From the NCBI GenBank assembly GCA_003427395.1, contig BFEA01000130.1:2112246-2145519 (forward strand): 33,274 nucleotides of DNA, in the 5' to 3' direction. The translations under genes were made by a program, and so were the position numbers. Shown piece by piece: positions 20,461 to 30,599 of the stretch (within the stretch, counting starts at the first letter, position 1; the number at the start of each line of letters is the position of its first letter). Below the pieces are notes generated by a model. The model was not told where the DNA came from, ran no database searches, and was given only the letters and a program-made list of their open reading frames with translations. The DNA comes from Chara braunii (lineage: Eukaryota > Streptophyta > Charophyceae > Charales > Characeae).

Positions 20461-21733
20461 ATTTGTGGGCAAAATCAAGTAAGGTAAGTTCTTTTCTTTT
20501 TTTTTCTTTTTTTCTTTAATTTTAATTTTTTACTTTTTTTTTCCCTTGTGGCCATTGAGGGCACAGGCATCAAGGAAAACAGGGAAGAGGTTGGAACAGA
20601 GAGAAACGAGGCAACAATGCCTCACAATTGGAATACAGTCATTTTGGCTGTGTGGGAACATAACAGGCGCCCACCTCGTTTGACACAATTAGTCATAACC
20701 GCAAGATCAAAAATCTTGCGGCTCACAACACACGTATGGGGATGGAACTGAGGGAGTTGGACGGAGAGGGAGGAAGAGAGAGAGAAACGGGAGAATGGGA
20801 GAGGGAGGACCTACCTCTCCCAACCTGTCAACTGCCCTTTCCGTTTTCAGGGGAGGGGCAGAGGGAAATGAGGAAGGGGTTGTTGCATGCAACAGCATGC
20901 ACCTGGCTGAGGTATGGGCCAGGTACAGTATAGTTAGAATTAGTTTTATTTGTATTTTTCTTTCTGTTTATTTTTTTTTATTCTTATGAGGACACTTATC
21001 CCCATGAGGTGCTACCTCCAGAAACTGGCAGAGGTAGCTGTCAGGATCCCGTTTTTAGAGGGAGCCTGAAAATTGAGAGGTCATAAAGGAAGAGGCTAAG
21101 TACAACTTTTTCCCCAATGTATCTGCCCTAGAAAAAAAGTCCAGGTACATCAGACTGAAAAGGGTTGTATCTCTCCAACCCCTTATCGGAAAATAAAAGA
21201 AAAAGTGATTTGGAAATGTCACGACCTCAGCTATCTCGTAAAATTCATAGATAGCTGGGGAAAAGAAAAAAAAAAAAAAATGAGGTAGTTAAAGAAACTG
21301 CCCTCACTAAGGCTGTGGCTGTTTTGCGGCCACAGTTAGCCTTTGATCCTAGTCAGATCAAGGGTCCACTGTGAGTCAGCGGTTTTGCCTGGGGGCTGGA
21401 GTGACGTCCAACCCTCCTCAGCCACTATAAAACAAGCAGTTGTCCCCAGCTGCCACACAAGAGCACTCGTGCTGCCAGTGTGTGTCGAGCACACTTAAGT
21501 GTTGTTGGGCTGTTGGAGAAGCTGCCTGAGGCAACGTGGGAGGAGGCTGGAAGTCTGCAGAGGAGCACGAGAGGAGGAGCAGGACAGTCATAGCCAAGGC
21601 AGTGAACACTCTGCTCCCTTCCCCTCTGGATAGTGCTGGTCCAACGGGACTGAAGCAGGGACGCTGCAGGACTACGACGGCACGACACTGTGAAATTTGG
21701 GCCTAGGGCCCAAATTTTATTAATTTTGGCCAG
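20461..21733. other. No supported gene
   Basis: T- and A-rich tracts (20490-20545, 20940-20985, 21262-21280) alternate with moderate-GC sequence. Overlapping short frames on both strands match nothing recognised. Confidence 0.4.
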
Positions 21734-22000
21734 CCATCTTTTCCACTTTTATGGGAAAGCACTGCCGAAATTTTACAATGGCGAGCAGCGGACGACTAGG
21801 CTGTCGGGAGCGGTACCGCCAGAAAGGGTCCACGATAGGCCATTTCTTCCACTTTTGTGGGGAGGTGTTGCCGAATTGTTTTCAACGGTAAGTGGCAAAC
21901 GGCAAGGCTATTGGTAACGATACCAGGCAGAACGAACCTCCGGCAAGTCATTTTCTCACATTTGTGGGGAGGTGTTGCCGAATGTTTTCGACGTCGACGG
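21734..22000. repeat. Degenerate 107-bp tandem repeat
   Basis: Three units start at 21734, 21840 and 21948. Each has a CATTTYTTCCACTTTTGTGGG-type start with GTGTTGCCGAA further on. The third is incomplete. Confidence 0.65.
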
Positions 22001-22349
22001 TAATAATTTTAGCAGCATTATGTTGCCGAAATTTGAGGTCGTCAGGAGGTGCTAAGTGAACGAAAAGTGTTGGAGGTCAACGGCGGTGTCAGTAAATCCG
22101 ATTTTGGGAGTAAACAACCGGCGAGGGAATGACACTTTATTTTTTGATTTTGCGTCAGCAAAAGGAGGGACATTGTTCAACGTCCAGGTAGGACTGTTGG
22201 GACCAGTGGGACACGTGAGTGAGATTGATGGTGTCGACAAGTGTAGATTGGTCTTTATTTCTTGTGAGAGTCAGGGGATGTTATCTTGGGAAGCGACGAC
22301 ATCTGGAAGTGAAAGAGAAAGACTTGGGACCGTCTGGGACCGCCAAGTA

Positions 22350-22445
22350 TTAGTTGGCACCGACGTGAACCGCTCGGTACCAGTTGGCACCAACGAGGAC
22401 TACTTGGTACTATTTGGCATAGATGTGAGGCCGCCTGGAACTAGT
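22350..22445. repeat. 30-bp minisatellite, about three units
   Basis: TTGGCACCGACGTG, TTGGCACCAACGAG and TTGGCATAGATGTG start successive 30-bp units. As 30 is divisible by three, the plus strand reads as a 10-residue repeat (VGTDVNRSVP type) at the end of an otherwise unrecognised 133-codon frame at 22056-22457. Coding is not supported. Confidence 0.55.
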
Positions 22446-22887
22446 TCGGACTCGTGATACTTGTTGTCGTCGCATATGGGACTGCTACAAGTGGTACTTG
22501 TGAGTCGGGTGACGACTGGGACTAGTTAGGACCAGTTGGCATTGACATGGGACCAATTAACTTTATTTTTTTGGGACGAGTATGGCTCATTGTTTTCACA
22601 CTTGGGGCTACCGCGTGTAGGAATTGCGAGTCAGGATTAGATTGGGACAAGCGGTTGGCCTGAGACTTGTCTTGGGACTGCGGTTTTCTTTGGCAACGAG
22701 TATATTTTTACTTGGCTTTCTTGAGTGAGTCAGGGCACATTCGGCACTACTTCACTCAAGGTCAGTCGATTGACTCATACTCATTTTCACACATGTGTGA
22801 ACCCACACTTTGCTTGACCCTGTTTGTTCTGAACGTTCAAAGGAAATGGTTGAGTAAAGCGTGTGTGGTCATGCACGTGAACAGTGG

Positions 22888-23401
22888 GATCTGACGGAAG
22901 TATGGGTTGCTGGATTTTTGAACCTCTGGTTGTTTTTGTGTGTGCAAGTAGGAACGAGGATGCGTGGCAAGGAAATCGATTATGTCTATTTGAAAAAGAG
23001 AAAATGATTGTCTTCCTTTTACTCCTCACCTGCCTGTATGTCAAAATAGATTCGTTTGTTTTGAAAAATGTTAATTTTGTGCGCACCGTAGAATGAATTC
23101 GATTAAAATATGGCAGATAAGGTCAAATGGACTTAGCTTTTCCCGAGGATTGACCCTTCCTATCTCGAATGACCTTATCTACCTAGACATGTCCAAATGA
23201 TTCTCATTCTCTATCACCTGTGATTTTTTTCGTCTAAATTACCTTAGGCAGGGGAGGATGAGAACAACTAAAAAATACTTGCGGTAAACACGTTCTCTCT
23301 TTCAAGGAAGCATCTGGGACGGGGGTTCGTTGCTTTAGGAGTCGGCCCTGTTATCGAACCAGAGTGGACCGTCCTACGGGAGGTACTTTGTCGATTCGGT
23401 C
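22888..23401 (+). repeat. 515-bp tandem duplication, copy 1
   Basis: Starts near GGATCTGAC and is clearly similar to the next copy over its whole length, with shared words such as CTCACCTGCCTGTATGTCAAAA and CGAGGATTGACCCTTCCTA. Differences are spread evenly. The unit end holds GGTTCG and CGAACC, a possible 6-bp stem around a 24-base loop. Confidence 0.8.
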
Positions 23402-23932
23402 GGATCTGGCAAGAGTATGGGTTGTTGGATTTTTTGAACCTGTGGTTGTTTTTGCGTGTGCAAGTTGGAAGGACTCCGAAGGAGGATGCGTGCCAAGGAG
23501 ATTGATTATGCGTATTTAAAAAAGGAAAAATGATCGTCTTCCTCTTACTCCTCACCTGCCTGTATGTCAAAAATGATTCGTTTGTTTTGAAAAACGTTAA
23601 TTTTTTGCGCACCATAGAATGAATTCGACTGAAATATGACAGATAAGGTCAAATGAACTTAACTTTTCCCGAGGATTGACCCTTCCTACACTCGTATGAC
23701 CTTATATACCTAGACCTGTCCAAATGATTCACATTCTTTATCACTTGTGATTTTTTTCGTCTAAATTAGCTTACGCAGGGGAGGATGAGAACAACTGAAA
23801 AATACTTGCGGTGAACATGTTATCTCTTTCAAGGAAGCATCTGGGCAGGGGGTTCGTTGCTTTAGGAGTCGGCCCTGTTATCGAACCAGAGTAGACCGTT
23901 CTACGGGGGGGTACTTTGTCGATTCGGTGGAG
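23402..23932 (+). repeat. 515-bp tandem duplication, copy 2
   Basis: Second unit; a small insertion after GTGCAAGTTGGAAGG and other indels make it slightly longer. Homology to a third, diverged unit at 25870-26548 continues past this copy to about 24002 (GTGCTCGGGC, GACCACTTC). Confidence 0.8.
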
Positions 23933-24002
23933 ACGGTCCGACTTCTAAGATCCGCGTCTTGTGCTCGGGCGAGGAGAAGTACCCTAGACCACTTCGTAGA
24001 GG

Positions 24003-24519
24003 GAGAGGCATGCAACACTTCAAGTAATGCACCTGATCAAGAATCATCCTCAAAACACTCTGTCATCCAAAAAGATTGAGAAAGTATGAAGACGAGTGTG
24101 TGTGTGCTTAATTTTAGGTCGACGGTAGAATGAAATGAATGACTTTGGCAGCGCATATCATCAAGTCAAAAGTGGGGCAGTACGATTGCCTTGTCGGTTG
24201 CATTAAGGTTGTTGTCGGAGGTTAAATATGGAAGCCAACTTCCAGTTGGTGGCTCAGTATGATATTTTTTTTTAATCGAACTCAACTTGGGGTGGTTAGG
24301 TTTTATTTTAATCTTGTGATATTAGATGTATCATATGATGATTTAAATTCTTTCATTTATCATTTCGCATTGGATGTGTATTTCTGTCGACTACAATCGT
24401 TTCTTTTTTATATAACTATGTGTGGGTATTATAACTTTTTTTTGACTGGTGTCTAAAAGGACTAGGATTGAGTTGGGGGTTTCATGCTTGGTTGACACCG
24501 TCCTAGTCAACTGGCATAC
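24003..24519. other. No supported gene
   Basis: AT-rich spacer; nothing recognised. Confidence 0.4.
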
Positions 24520-24810
24520 GCTTCGTACTTAGGAGATCCGCGCCCTAAGGAATGAACGACGTCCGGGTTCAATGATAGGCGTTTTAACTGCGCGTACCTA
24601 TACTACAGCGAGCGAGCGAACACCCTCGCTTGACCCACCTCTGCAATTGCATTTAAAAACTTTCGCATGTGGGTCAGTAACTCGGTAGGGATAAGCCCCT
24701 AAGGGTGGTGACAACCCCTTAGGGAAGCATGTTGTGCCCTGCGAGAACCTATCTTGTCGTAGGGGACTGAGAGAAGTATAGTTGGAGCACCCTGCTAGAG
24801 CGGCAAAAGG
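24520..24810 (-). repeat. Structured repeat, copy 2 (inverted relative of 10.5 kb)
   Basis: The minus strand aligns with 10240-10710 and runs without interruption where that copy has its N gap. Hairpins, in plus coordinates: CTTAGG/CCTAAG (24528-24549, 10-base loop); TGACCCAC/GTGGGTCA (24631-24638 with 24669-24676); CCCTAAGGG/CCCTTAGGG (24697-24705 with 24716-24724, loop holding GTGACAA). The same places in the other copy are paired with different bases. A minus-strand frame is open across it, but indels against the other copy argue for RNA or DNA structure and against a protein. Confidence 0.6.
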
Positions 24811-25371
24811 ACGACGTGACCACACCCGTCTCGGCGGTTATTAATTATGCGTAGTCTCCAAGTTGTCTTTATAGTTTCTGTTTAAACTCCTGCGTGACAT
24901 GGTCGGGAGGGCTCCCGCCTCTTTGTGAGAAAAGGTGGGGGCCGATGCGCTAGACAGCGGCAAGAACCGACAACATGGTGGTTTCTCTTCATATATGCTA
25001 ACGCTGCTGGAGTGTATGGGATTAGTAATAAAACCTATTTTATTAGAAATAATGATGTGTTTCTTAGCAGCCGCGCGATTCAAAGCCCTAAGGGCTAACA
25101 GGGGTCGTCGTGCGAGGGTGCGCGACTGCCGTCAGGGTTGAATAAGTATGTGGTCGTGGGGGTCGCGGTTCAGCTAATCAAAGAAAAGGTTGTGTTCAAC
25201 CTTAATATTTTTATTAAGGCCGAGTGCGAGCCAGCTGCGGAATAGTGAAGGTTGGGCACCTAGCCAGGGGCTCGGAGCCCCGCCAAATAAATGAGAGGGG
25301 GATTGGCTTGCGAACAGATGTGAACCGCCGAGTCTGTTGGGCCTTGTCAAAGGCGTTTTGGAGTGCACAAG
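24811..25371. other. No supported gene; short palindrome
   Basis: GGGGCTC-G-GAGCCCC lies at 25267-25281. Nothing else stands out. Confidence 0.4.
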
Positions 25372-25498
25372 CTCTTTTTATAAAAGAGTTGCTCCTTTCA
25401 TGTTGTGATAGGAGCTAGCCCAGTAGGTAAACCATCAGCCTTACATCCCGTAGATGTGGGGATCCACGCCAATATGCCCCTCTTAGCTAACTCCTTTT
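25372..25498 (+). ncRNA. Pol III-type unit 2 (tRNA-like, SINE-like)
   Basis: Related to 19428-19552: both begin GTGATAGGAGCTAGCCCAG. A-box TAGCCCAGTAGG (25416-25427) again fits the consensus. The B-box position (25460, GGATCCACGCC) is again exactly 44 bases on but matches less well. The terminal stem GGAGCTAGCCCAG / CTTAGCTAACTCC is imperfect, and TTTT follows at 25495-25498. TATAAAAG at 25379-25386 lies about 30 bases before the expected start, where plant Pol III genes often have a TATA element. The unit from stem to stem is 84 bases, against 86 in unit 1. Confidence 0.5.
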
Positions 25499-25869
25499 GA
25501 GGAGCGGCAATGGGGAAAGTAATCCGGCTCGTTGTCGAGGGATCTGCGAGATTGCACGACTGAAAACAGTCGCGCAGATGGAAAATGGCCCCTGTGTACA
25601 ATTCTCGGGCCCACCACGAAATGTGACAAGACCGTTAGCATAAGCCAACGGGAAAAGAAAAGAGAAAAAAATGGAAAAAAAAAAAACGGAAAACTAAAGA
25701 AAGCTTGCAAAGTGGCCCGCCATCTGGCGAGCAAGAACAGCAAGCACCCGAAACAAACAGGCAACCGTTGCATTTTTTAAAGGATTTTGTTGGTTTTGCT
25801 TCATTTTGTTTTCATATTTTGTTACATTTATGTTCTTTAGATTCTGTTAGATTTGTGTTCTTTAGATTT
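25499..25869. other. No supported gene
   Basis: A-rich purine tract at 25650-25710 and T-rich sequence at 25770-25870, with repeated words TTCTTTAGATT. Nothing coding is recognised. Confidence 0.4.
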
Positions 25870-26548
25870 CTTTGTTTGACCCTGCTTTGAATGTTCAGAG
25901 AAAAAATAGGGTAGAGTGTGTGAGCGTCATGCATGTGGGAAAGGTGGGCTGGCGTGGATAGGATGTGGATGGATTGTATGTGGGTTGTCTTGTTTGTTGT
26001 GCAGATAGGTTACCGTAGAGGGATGCATGTAAAAGGAGAACTTGGTTGTGTCTGCTTGGAAGTGATGACATTGATTATCCTTATTGCCCCATCTCCTTCC
26101 CTGCGTGATAAAATGTTATATTTTGGAGTGAGAGGAAATTCAACGGGTGTCGAGAAAAGAAACCCCTGAATAAAGGAGAAAAGTGAAAATGAATGTAGTT
26201 TTTTCCCAATAGACTTCTCGTTCTATTTTAAAAAAAACACTCGTTTTTGTCTGTCGAAGAAAATTTCAACTTCATTTCTTTTATATTTTTTTTTCCGTCT
26301 AAATCAACTTTCTGTGAAAAGAGTAAGTGGCAAACAATCCCGATCAGTGTTTTGAGGATTCTTTCTCTCTAGGGACCATCTGGGGCAGGGATTCTTTGCT
26401 TTAGGAGCGGACCCTGTTATTGACCCAAAGTGGACCATGCTACATGGGGATACCTTGCTGAATTCGCGTTGGCGCCAGCCCTACTTTTGAGACTCGAGCT
26501 ATGTGCTCGGGCCAGGAGAAAGGATATCCCGGACCACTTCCTACAGGG
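25870..26548 (+). repeat. Third, diverged relative of the 515-bp unit
   Basis: Two parts match. 25870-25960 resembles 22805-22890 (GACCCTG..., GTGTG.G.GTCATGCA). 26280-26548 resembles the end of copies 1-2 and their flank (GCTTTAGGAG, CCCTGTTAT, GTGCTCGGGC). The middle is poorly conserved. It shows that the ancestral unit is longer than 515 bp. Confidence 0.55.
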
Positions 26549-26892
26549 TAGGATGTTTTCACGACTAAGGGTGGACATTATCCTCTCGTACTCGCGAACA
26601 GAAATGAGACTGAACTTGTATCTTTTTTTTTTTATGGCCGCGTGAGGAGTCATCAACGTATGGGGATGACGCCAAAGAAGCCCAACTCGTGTACTTACTA
26701 GTTGTCGGATGGAGAGCAAGTAGACACTACGTTCTTAGAGGGTTGTGCCATAAGAAGCATAGGTGGACTTATATCGCTCATCAGTTGGCAGACGGCTCGT
26801 CACTCTCCCATGAGCGGCCACTCGAGGATTCCTATCATCCACGCTCCTCCAGGAGCCGGATCCTCTGCGATCCCACCGGAGAGAGTACGAAG

Positions 26893-28002
26893 TCAGGGTC
26901 TATGTCGATATAGCGACGGCTCACGCTCGGTCATGACAAAGCAGCTCGACTCATACCCTGCCCTGGCTTCCACTACCGTCTCGTCAAAGAACAACTCCGC
27001 GCATAGGTATCCAACCGACCATACCATCACCTCGTACGTTATCTTTGTCTGGAAGGTCACGCATACGAGGATGCCTGACCGGTACTCACATATGAATTCT
27101 CTGGCTCGTCGAAGGCACGCCAGCTCAGTCAGGTCCTCGTTTATGTGTGCTCTGAGTAAGACGGTCACTCTGAAGCCTTCATTCACTAATTGTCAGCTTA
27201 CATTAACCCCTGTAGTCGTCCGGCCTGGCATGCCTCCTACCACTGATCCCCGAACAGATACCTCAACTCCTCCAAGCAGAACGTCACGGTACCTGTCCTC
27301 TACACGTCTTAGGCAATAGTCGATCAGATCGATCGGCCTCAGACAGTCTATCCAGCAAGTGGCGTTGATCAGGACTTTTAGCGTCTCCTTGTCCAACTGT
27401 CCCCACCTTACGAAGACTCCGTAGTACTTGTCCTTAAATCAAGGCGCTAGCCCTAACCAGAGCACGTACAGTGTGTGGTTAACTGCTTTAGTCAGGCTGT
27501 CCACTCTTCCATAGGTTTGTTCTATTACGAACGTAGGAAGAGTCGACCTCCAGCTCTCTACAGAGTAATAGACTGGGTGCGGGGCCCCGACTGCGACGCG
27601 GACGGTGAACGGCCTCTCTCCTGCAAAACTCGTCAGTCGCCGTCTCACTATTGATCCCGCTAAGATCTCGTACTTCCACCAGTCCCTGCTAACACCGGCG
27701 AGTGTTGGCCCTATCTCAAGGTCTCGTGTTTTGTCAAACACAAGATGCCATATCCCCTCCAGCCGTCGGGGGATATCAAACCCTCTATCTTCTAAGATCA
27801 TCGTCCACAAGAAGACGCCCCTAGCCAACCAAATACGAAAGTGTCGAATCGGTACGCTCGCTATCTCCTTTAAGCGTACTGGAAGAGGAACATCGTACCC
27901 CACAGCCGTCTCTCTCGGCCCTATCAGCTTTCTCACTCTAGAGGAGTCTGAATCGCGCATCAAAACGTAAGCCGACCATACGTCCAAGTCACTCTTCATC
28001 AC
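26893..28002 (-). pseudogene. WLT-family member F, two in-frame TGA
   Basis: One frame runs from 28002 to 26893 with TGA at 27439-27441 and 27193-27195. HFRIWLARGVFLWTMI matches QFRWRSVLLSSGVWLWTY of the intact member; PFTVRVAVG then LPTFVIEQTYGRVDSL match PLTITGD and PPFMVNSVFGGVGGL. After the first TGA, YYGVFVRWGQLDKETLKVL matches IYYSLTTAGLRWGDERVQL, so similarity crosses the stop. The part after the second TGA (RVTVLLRAHINED, ELACLRRAREFI, LVCVTFQTK) again looks like the family's strand-helix-strand unit, as if a second unit followed. No acidic tail. The start is unclear: 28002 is GTG, ATG is at 27999, and the frame is open further upstream. Function unknown. Confidence 0.6.
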
Positions 28003-28036
28003 GCCATCCGCCTCATCGATGCGAGTCCGAATGTCC

Positions 28037-28510
28037 TTAATCTTTGATCCGTGTGACCAACTTGATCATCTCGTGCCATCTATACCTAGATAGGTTTTCC
28101 CCTATGACTGGAGGAGTCGGAATCCCTTCAAACACTTTGATCCCGGTATCCCAACTAACTACCTTCCCTTCTTGTTGTAATCGTACCACCTCTCCTGCCA
28201 CCAATCTAGCAGCGCTCTTCCAAGCCTTCTCACTCAGTCCCCCCCTTGCCCAGGTCGCAGGAATATAGATTTCCACGCCGTACTCATCTAGGCTAACAAA
28301 GCGATACGTAAGAATATATACGCGCCAAAGATCTATTCCTCCTCCCTGGACATAATCGTATGTAACGAGCTCGTATGGGAGAACCTCTCTCCTCGTCTTC
28401 TCGTTCAGGGATCGTATGACGTCATTGATTTCCTCTCTTGTAGGGCCTCGTCCCTCGGTGAGTAGCTGGTCCCAATATACCCGTCTAAAGGACATGACAT
28501 GTCTGCCCAT
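28037..28510 (-). CDS. WLT-family member E, 157 residues
   Basis: Uninterrupted frame from ATG 28510 to TAA 28037. Visible segments in order are: REVLPYELVTYDY (30s-50s); DLWRVYILTYRF; GVEIYIPATW; AWKSAARLVAGEVVRLQ, a probable helix; KVFEGIPTPPV; and RWHEMIKLVTRI at the end. Relics A and B have the same segments in the same order, so the three form a subfamily with a [FL]PY[KRE] motif. It is shorter than the 373-residue member and lacks the acidic tail. It starts 68 bases after member G ends and ends about 35 bases before member F begins. No known domain is recognised. It may be a small intact gene or the front part of a gene broken by a frameshift into F. Confidence 0.55.
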   Translation of the reverse strand: MGRHVMSFRRVYWDQLLTEGRGPTREEINDVIRSLNEKTRREVLPYELVTYDYVQGGGIDLWRVYILTYRFVSLDEYGVEIYIPATWARGGLSEKAWKSAARLVAGEVVRLQQEGKVVSWDTGIKVFEGIPTPPVIGENLSRYRWHEMIKLVTRIKD

Positions 28511-28578
28511 CTGTAATTCCCACCATCGTCTCTACCTCTCTCCCAGCCTCTTTCTCCTTCCGCCACGAGTAGCCTCCG

Positions 28579-29724
28579 TCACAGAACCTCGTCCGCGTCT
28601 AGCATATCCACATCAGCATCCTCACCTATGTCGCGTCCCCAAGGGATATGCTCCTGCCCCTCGGCCCGGTGGAGGTGCCTCCAACGGTCCTCGTTCGGTA
28701 GCTCGCCGGCTGCGCGGACCTCCTCCACGTCCTCTCGGTCGGTCCCACGCTCGTCAAGTCCCGGACCTACCCAAGGCTGGCCCTGATCTCCTCAAGGCTC
28801 TATGTCCTCCAAATCCTCCCACTCTCTATCATCTGCATACCAGCCAAGGTCCTCTCCCTCCGGGTATATCTGTTGATAGTGTTCCTCAACCTCCCAGTGC
28901 GAGATGAGGAGGGCAGGTTTGCTATCACTAGTCTCGCTCAAAAGCCGCCCCACACCCTCTAATTAATCCGAGGGTCTCTTAACCTCTCTCTCTAACACTA
29001 ACCAAAACTTTGGGGGCTGGTACGGGAAACGCGACTCGTGGTCCTCAGACGACACTAGAGCTCGAATGAACTCTATCAGTTGGAGTCCTCTCTCCCCAAC
29101 AAGAGGCCCTCCGACGAACTGTGCGTAAGCAATCCAATCTCGGTTCGTCGGTCCTCTACTCAATCCATCCAACTCGAGGCTGGCAAAATAAGTCTCGACA
29201 ATGTGGCCCAGACCCCAGAGCTCCTCTGCTACAAAAATCGGAACTCCCACTTGCAGTCGCACACTGGGAAATGGAAAGGCCCCTCTGATCCGGAGGGTCG
29301 TCCTCACTGCCCTAGCTGGGTCATACAAGCTCTTGACCTCCTCGCGAACACCCTCTGCAACATCCGACAAGATGACTCTTGCCTCCTGCTCGCCTCGCCA
29401 GTGATCATGGACTAGCCCCTCAAAATAGATCGTCGCCCCTACCACGCACGAGTAATAAATGTGGCCTGTTACCTCTATACTCGTCGTCCCAGGTGCTCAC
29501 CACTGCTGGCTATCCGACTCGAAACTCTCAACCACGTAGGTCCACAAGTATATGTCGGGCTCTACTAGCGTCGACCTCCACCGGGTCTGAGGTCCGGATC
29601 CAGGTCCAACCACACTCTTGGGCGGTAGATCAAACTCTAGTATGTTGGGCGCCACGATCTCGGGGGGTCTAGGCCAGCTAGCATCACCGATGGGTATTTC
29701 GACCCTGTCGACTGGCTCTACCAT
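28579..29724 (-). pseudogene. WLT-family member G, three in-frame stops
   Basis: From ATG 29724 one frame of 381 codons ends at TGA 28579-28581, close to the 373 residues of the intact member H. Shared segments: N-terminal PPEIV and EFDLP (PPELI, EFTLP in H); TRWRSTLVEPDIYLWTYV; FPFP then VPIFVAEELWGLGHIVE; GERGLQLIEFIRAL (GDERVQLIELIRSL in H); GRLLSE; and a tail rich in Asp and Glu. Internal stops are TGA at 29497, TAA at 28963 and TGA at 28792. The TAA lies in a gap-free 19-residue match where H has Tyr252 (TAT), so a single T-to-A change explains it. Both proteins begin at matching positions, which supports the start. Non-functional as written. Confidence 0.7.
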
Positions 29725-29963
29725 CTGATCACACTCAGCAGCTACCTAACGTCGATGACTCGCTCCGCTCGATCCCCACCTCTCCGGTTTCGTACTATCC
29801 TCAGAGTCACTCCCCCGTCAATAGCCCTCGGATCCGAATCTTTCCTCGCACGTGCCGCTCTGCACCCTCTCCTAACAAATTTTAACGGCTAGATTTCCGA
29901 ATAATTAATTTTCTTCTAGGTTGTTGGATCGGACGTCCAGGACCCCCCTGACCATCCGGGATG

Positions 29964-30024
29964 TCCGACCGGACGTCTGGTCGGACCTCCGACCGGACGT
30001 CTGGTCGGACCTCCGACCGGACAG
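29964..30024. repeat. 24-bp palindromic minisatellite
   Basis: Units TCCGACCGGACGTCTGGTCGGACC start at 29964, 29988 and 30012 (the last is partial). Each contains GTCCGACC and its complement GGTCGGAC, so the array can fold into alternative hairpins. Looser GGACGTCC words precede it from 29931. Confidence 0.85.
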
Positions 30025-30558
30025 GGTACGTCCAACCTAGCGCAAAAAAAAAAAAAAAAAAAAAAAAAAATCCTCAGAAAAATCTGAAATAAAATATGTT
30101 ATGTAACATAATAATACAAACAACTTTTCTTTGGAGTCATATTCAAATTCGCAGCCAATCATGAGTTACCAATGGTAACCTAGATTTTTTTTTTTTTTTA
30201 TAATTATTAATTTAAAATTCCCCGTTTTCTCTTTTAATTAATTACGAAAAATAGGAGCAAAATTCGGGAACGCCCCTTGGACAAAAATTGTCCGGTATAA
30301 TTTTCCCGACATTTTGATACTTTAGTCGCGGGGAATGGACGTTGCTTGCAGAAACGGCAAGCTCTAATAGATAGGAAAAGGTAAAGGAAACCAAAGGAAA
30401 ATTTTGATTTTTTTGTAATTTTATTAAAATTAAAAGGGAAAGAAATACAAAAAAAGTAATCCGATAAGTTTTTTCTTGGAATCTAGTAGAATCAAATTAG
30501 AATTTTTTCACAATCAATCGGGGGTTTGCGATGTGCGCGCGGTTGCGCGCAAAACCCA

Positions 30559-30599
30559 AAACCCTACTTAGGGAAAACCCTAATTAGAGTAAAACCCTA
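30559..30599 (+). promoter_or_regulatory. Cluster of three teloboxes
   Basis: AAACCCTA occurs at 30559-30566, 30575-30582 and 30592-30599, about 410-450 bases before the ATG of the 31007-32128 gene. In plants this motif is known both from promoters of growth-related genes and from internal telomere-like repeats. Three spaced copies favour a promoter-type element or a degenerate telomeric insertion; which one is open. Confidence 0.45.

Noticed and set aside
27150-27200. Intron explaining the second TGA in F (GTAAGC to TTCAG)
   Set aside because: It would be about 32 bases long, below the usual minimum for plant introns.
29446-29499. Intron explaining the break in G (GTGAGC donor at the TGA)
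   Set aside because: The segment before homology resumes is only about 50-60 bases and no convincing acceptor was seen; the later stops in G have no donor either.
30559-30599. Internal telomere array
   Set aside because: Only three spaced AAACCCTA copies, not a continuous run.
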